A stretch of 64,000 nt of DNA. Origin: Gracilaria gracilis (lineage: Eukaryota > Rhodophyta > Florideophyceae > Gracilariales > Gracilariaceae). The notes under the pieces are model-generated. The model made no database searches and was not told the DNA's origin. It saw only the letters and a program-made list of their open reading frames with translations. The stretch covers positions 82,251-146,250 of the forward strand of contig JARGSG010000125.1 in the NCBI GenBank assembly GCA_030374805.1, given 5' to 3'. Position 1 is the first letter of the stretch. Every line of letters begins with the position of its first letter. The translations under genes and the position numbers were made by a program. Positions 63,904-64,000 of the stretch are shown here, piece after piece.

Positions 63904-64000
63904 AAAGGTCGGCCTCTATCACGTCTCCCCGTGTTCTTCCTACCTTTCCCACGTAATCCGCTTCGAGGATGGTGCGAAGTACGCCCAATACCGCCCTCGC

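Larger units (their letters stand above)
57962..64000. mobile_element. Plavaka-like two-gene DNA element, right copy (runs off window)
   Basis: Inverted, diverged copy of 51246-57369. The inner limit is TGAAACGCCTTCGAATCACG at 57962-57981, the reverse complement of the left copy near 57349-57368. The transposase is on plus and the partner gene on minus. The outer end lies outside the window. Confidence 0.7.

Overview
This is a nuclear segment from a photosynthetic eukaryote, most likely a red alga. The genes are eukaryotic: few short GT-AG introns, a bZIP factor, C2H2 zinc fingers, an ARID protein and a DAG-type lipase. Three metabolic enzymes (FGAM synthase, phosphoserine phosphatase and a class I fructose-bisphosphate aldolase) carry basic or hydroxylated N-terminal extensions with an early phenylalanine, as in transit peptides of primary red or glaucophyte plastids. 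None has an ER signal in front. A plastid-type class I aldolase fits a red alga better than a glaucophyte. The species assignment is inference.

Layout. 1-19.9 kb is gene-bearing, GC-rich and full of triplet repeats. In order it holds: FGAM synthase (minus, runs off the left edge), an ARID + SAP30-like chromatin protein (plus), plastid-type phosphoserine phosphatase (plus), a 3.3 kb stretch with no gene I can support, plastid class I aldolase (minus, two exons), a BAR-like coiled-coil protein (minus), a class 3 (DAG-lipase-like) lipase (plus), a bZIP factor (plus, frame change unresolved) and a four-finger C2H2 protein (minus, two exons). 19.9-23.2 kb has no recognised gene but contains two long foldback sequences.

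23.2-49 kb is a nest of transposable elements. Element A (23213-30194, minus) is a complete, young chromovirus (Ty3/gypsy) with 5-bp target duplications and near-identical LTRs. It has a textbook -1 frameshift signal between gag and pol, and two extra ORFs. Element B (32077-43521, plus) is a second chromovirus family with a broken gag-pol and a long antisense ORF between pol and the 3' LTR. B and a solo LTR of the same family have split an older pogo/Tigger-like transposase, whose halves lie at 30.3-31.4 kb and 43.5-44.3 kb. A third, decayed copy of the B family lies at 45.5-48.8 kb.

49-64 kb contains a 66-bp near-perfect palindrome and then a very large head-to-head inverted arrangement (about 51.2-57.4 kb against 58.0-64.0 kb). 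Each arm is a diverged copy of one DNA element carrying two convergent genes. One is a Plavaka-like DDE transposase with an N-terminal zinc finger. The other is a conserved partner protein I do not recognise. Both copies carry stop codons and frameshifts. The accessory part of the window is therefore a record of successive transposon invasions. Its most unusual items are the antisense gene of element B, the extra ORFs and recoding signal of element A, and the two-gene Plavaka-like pair.
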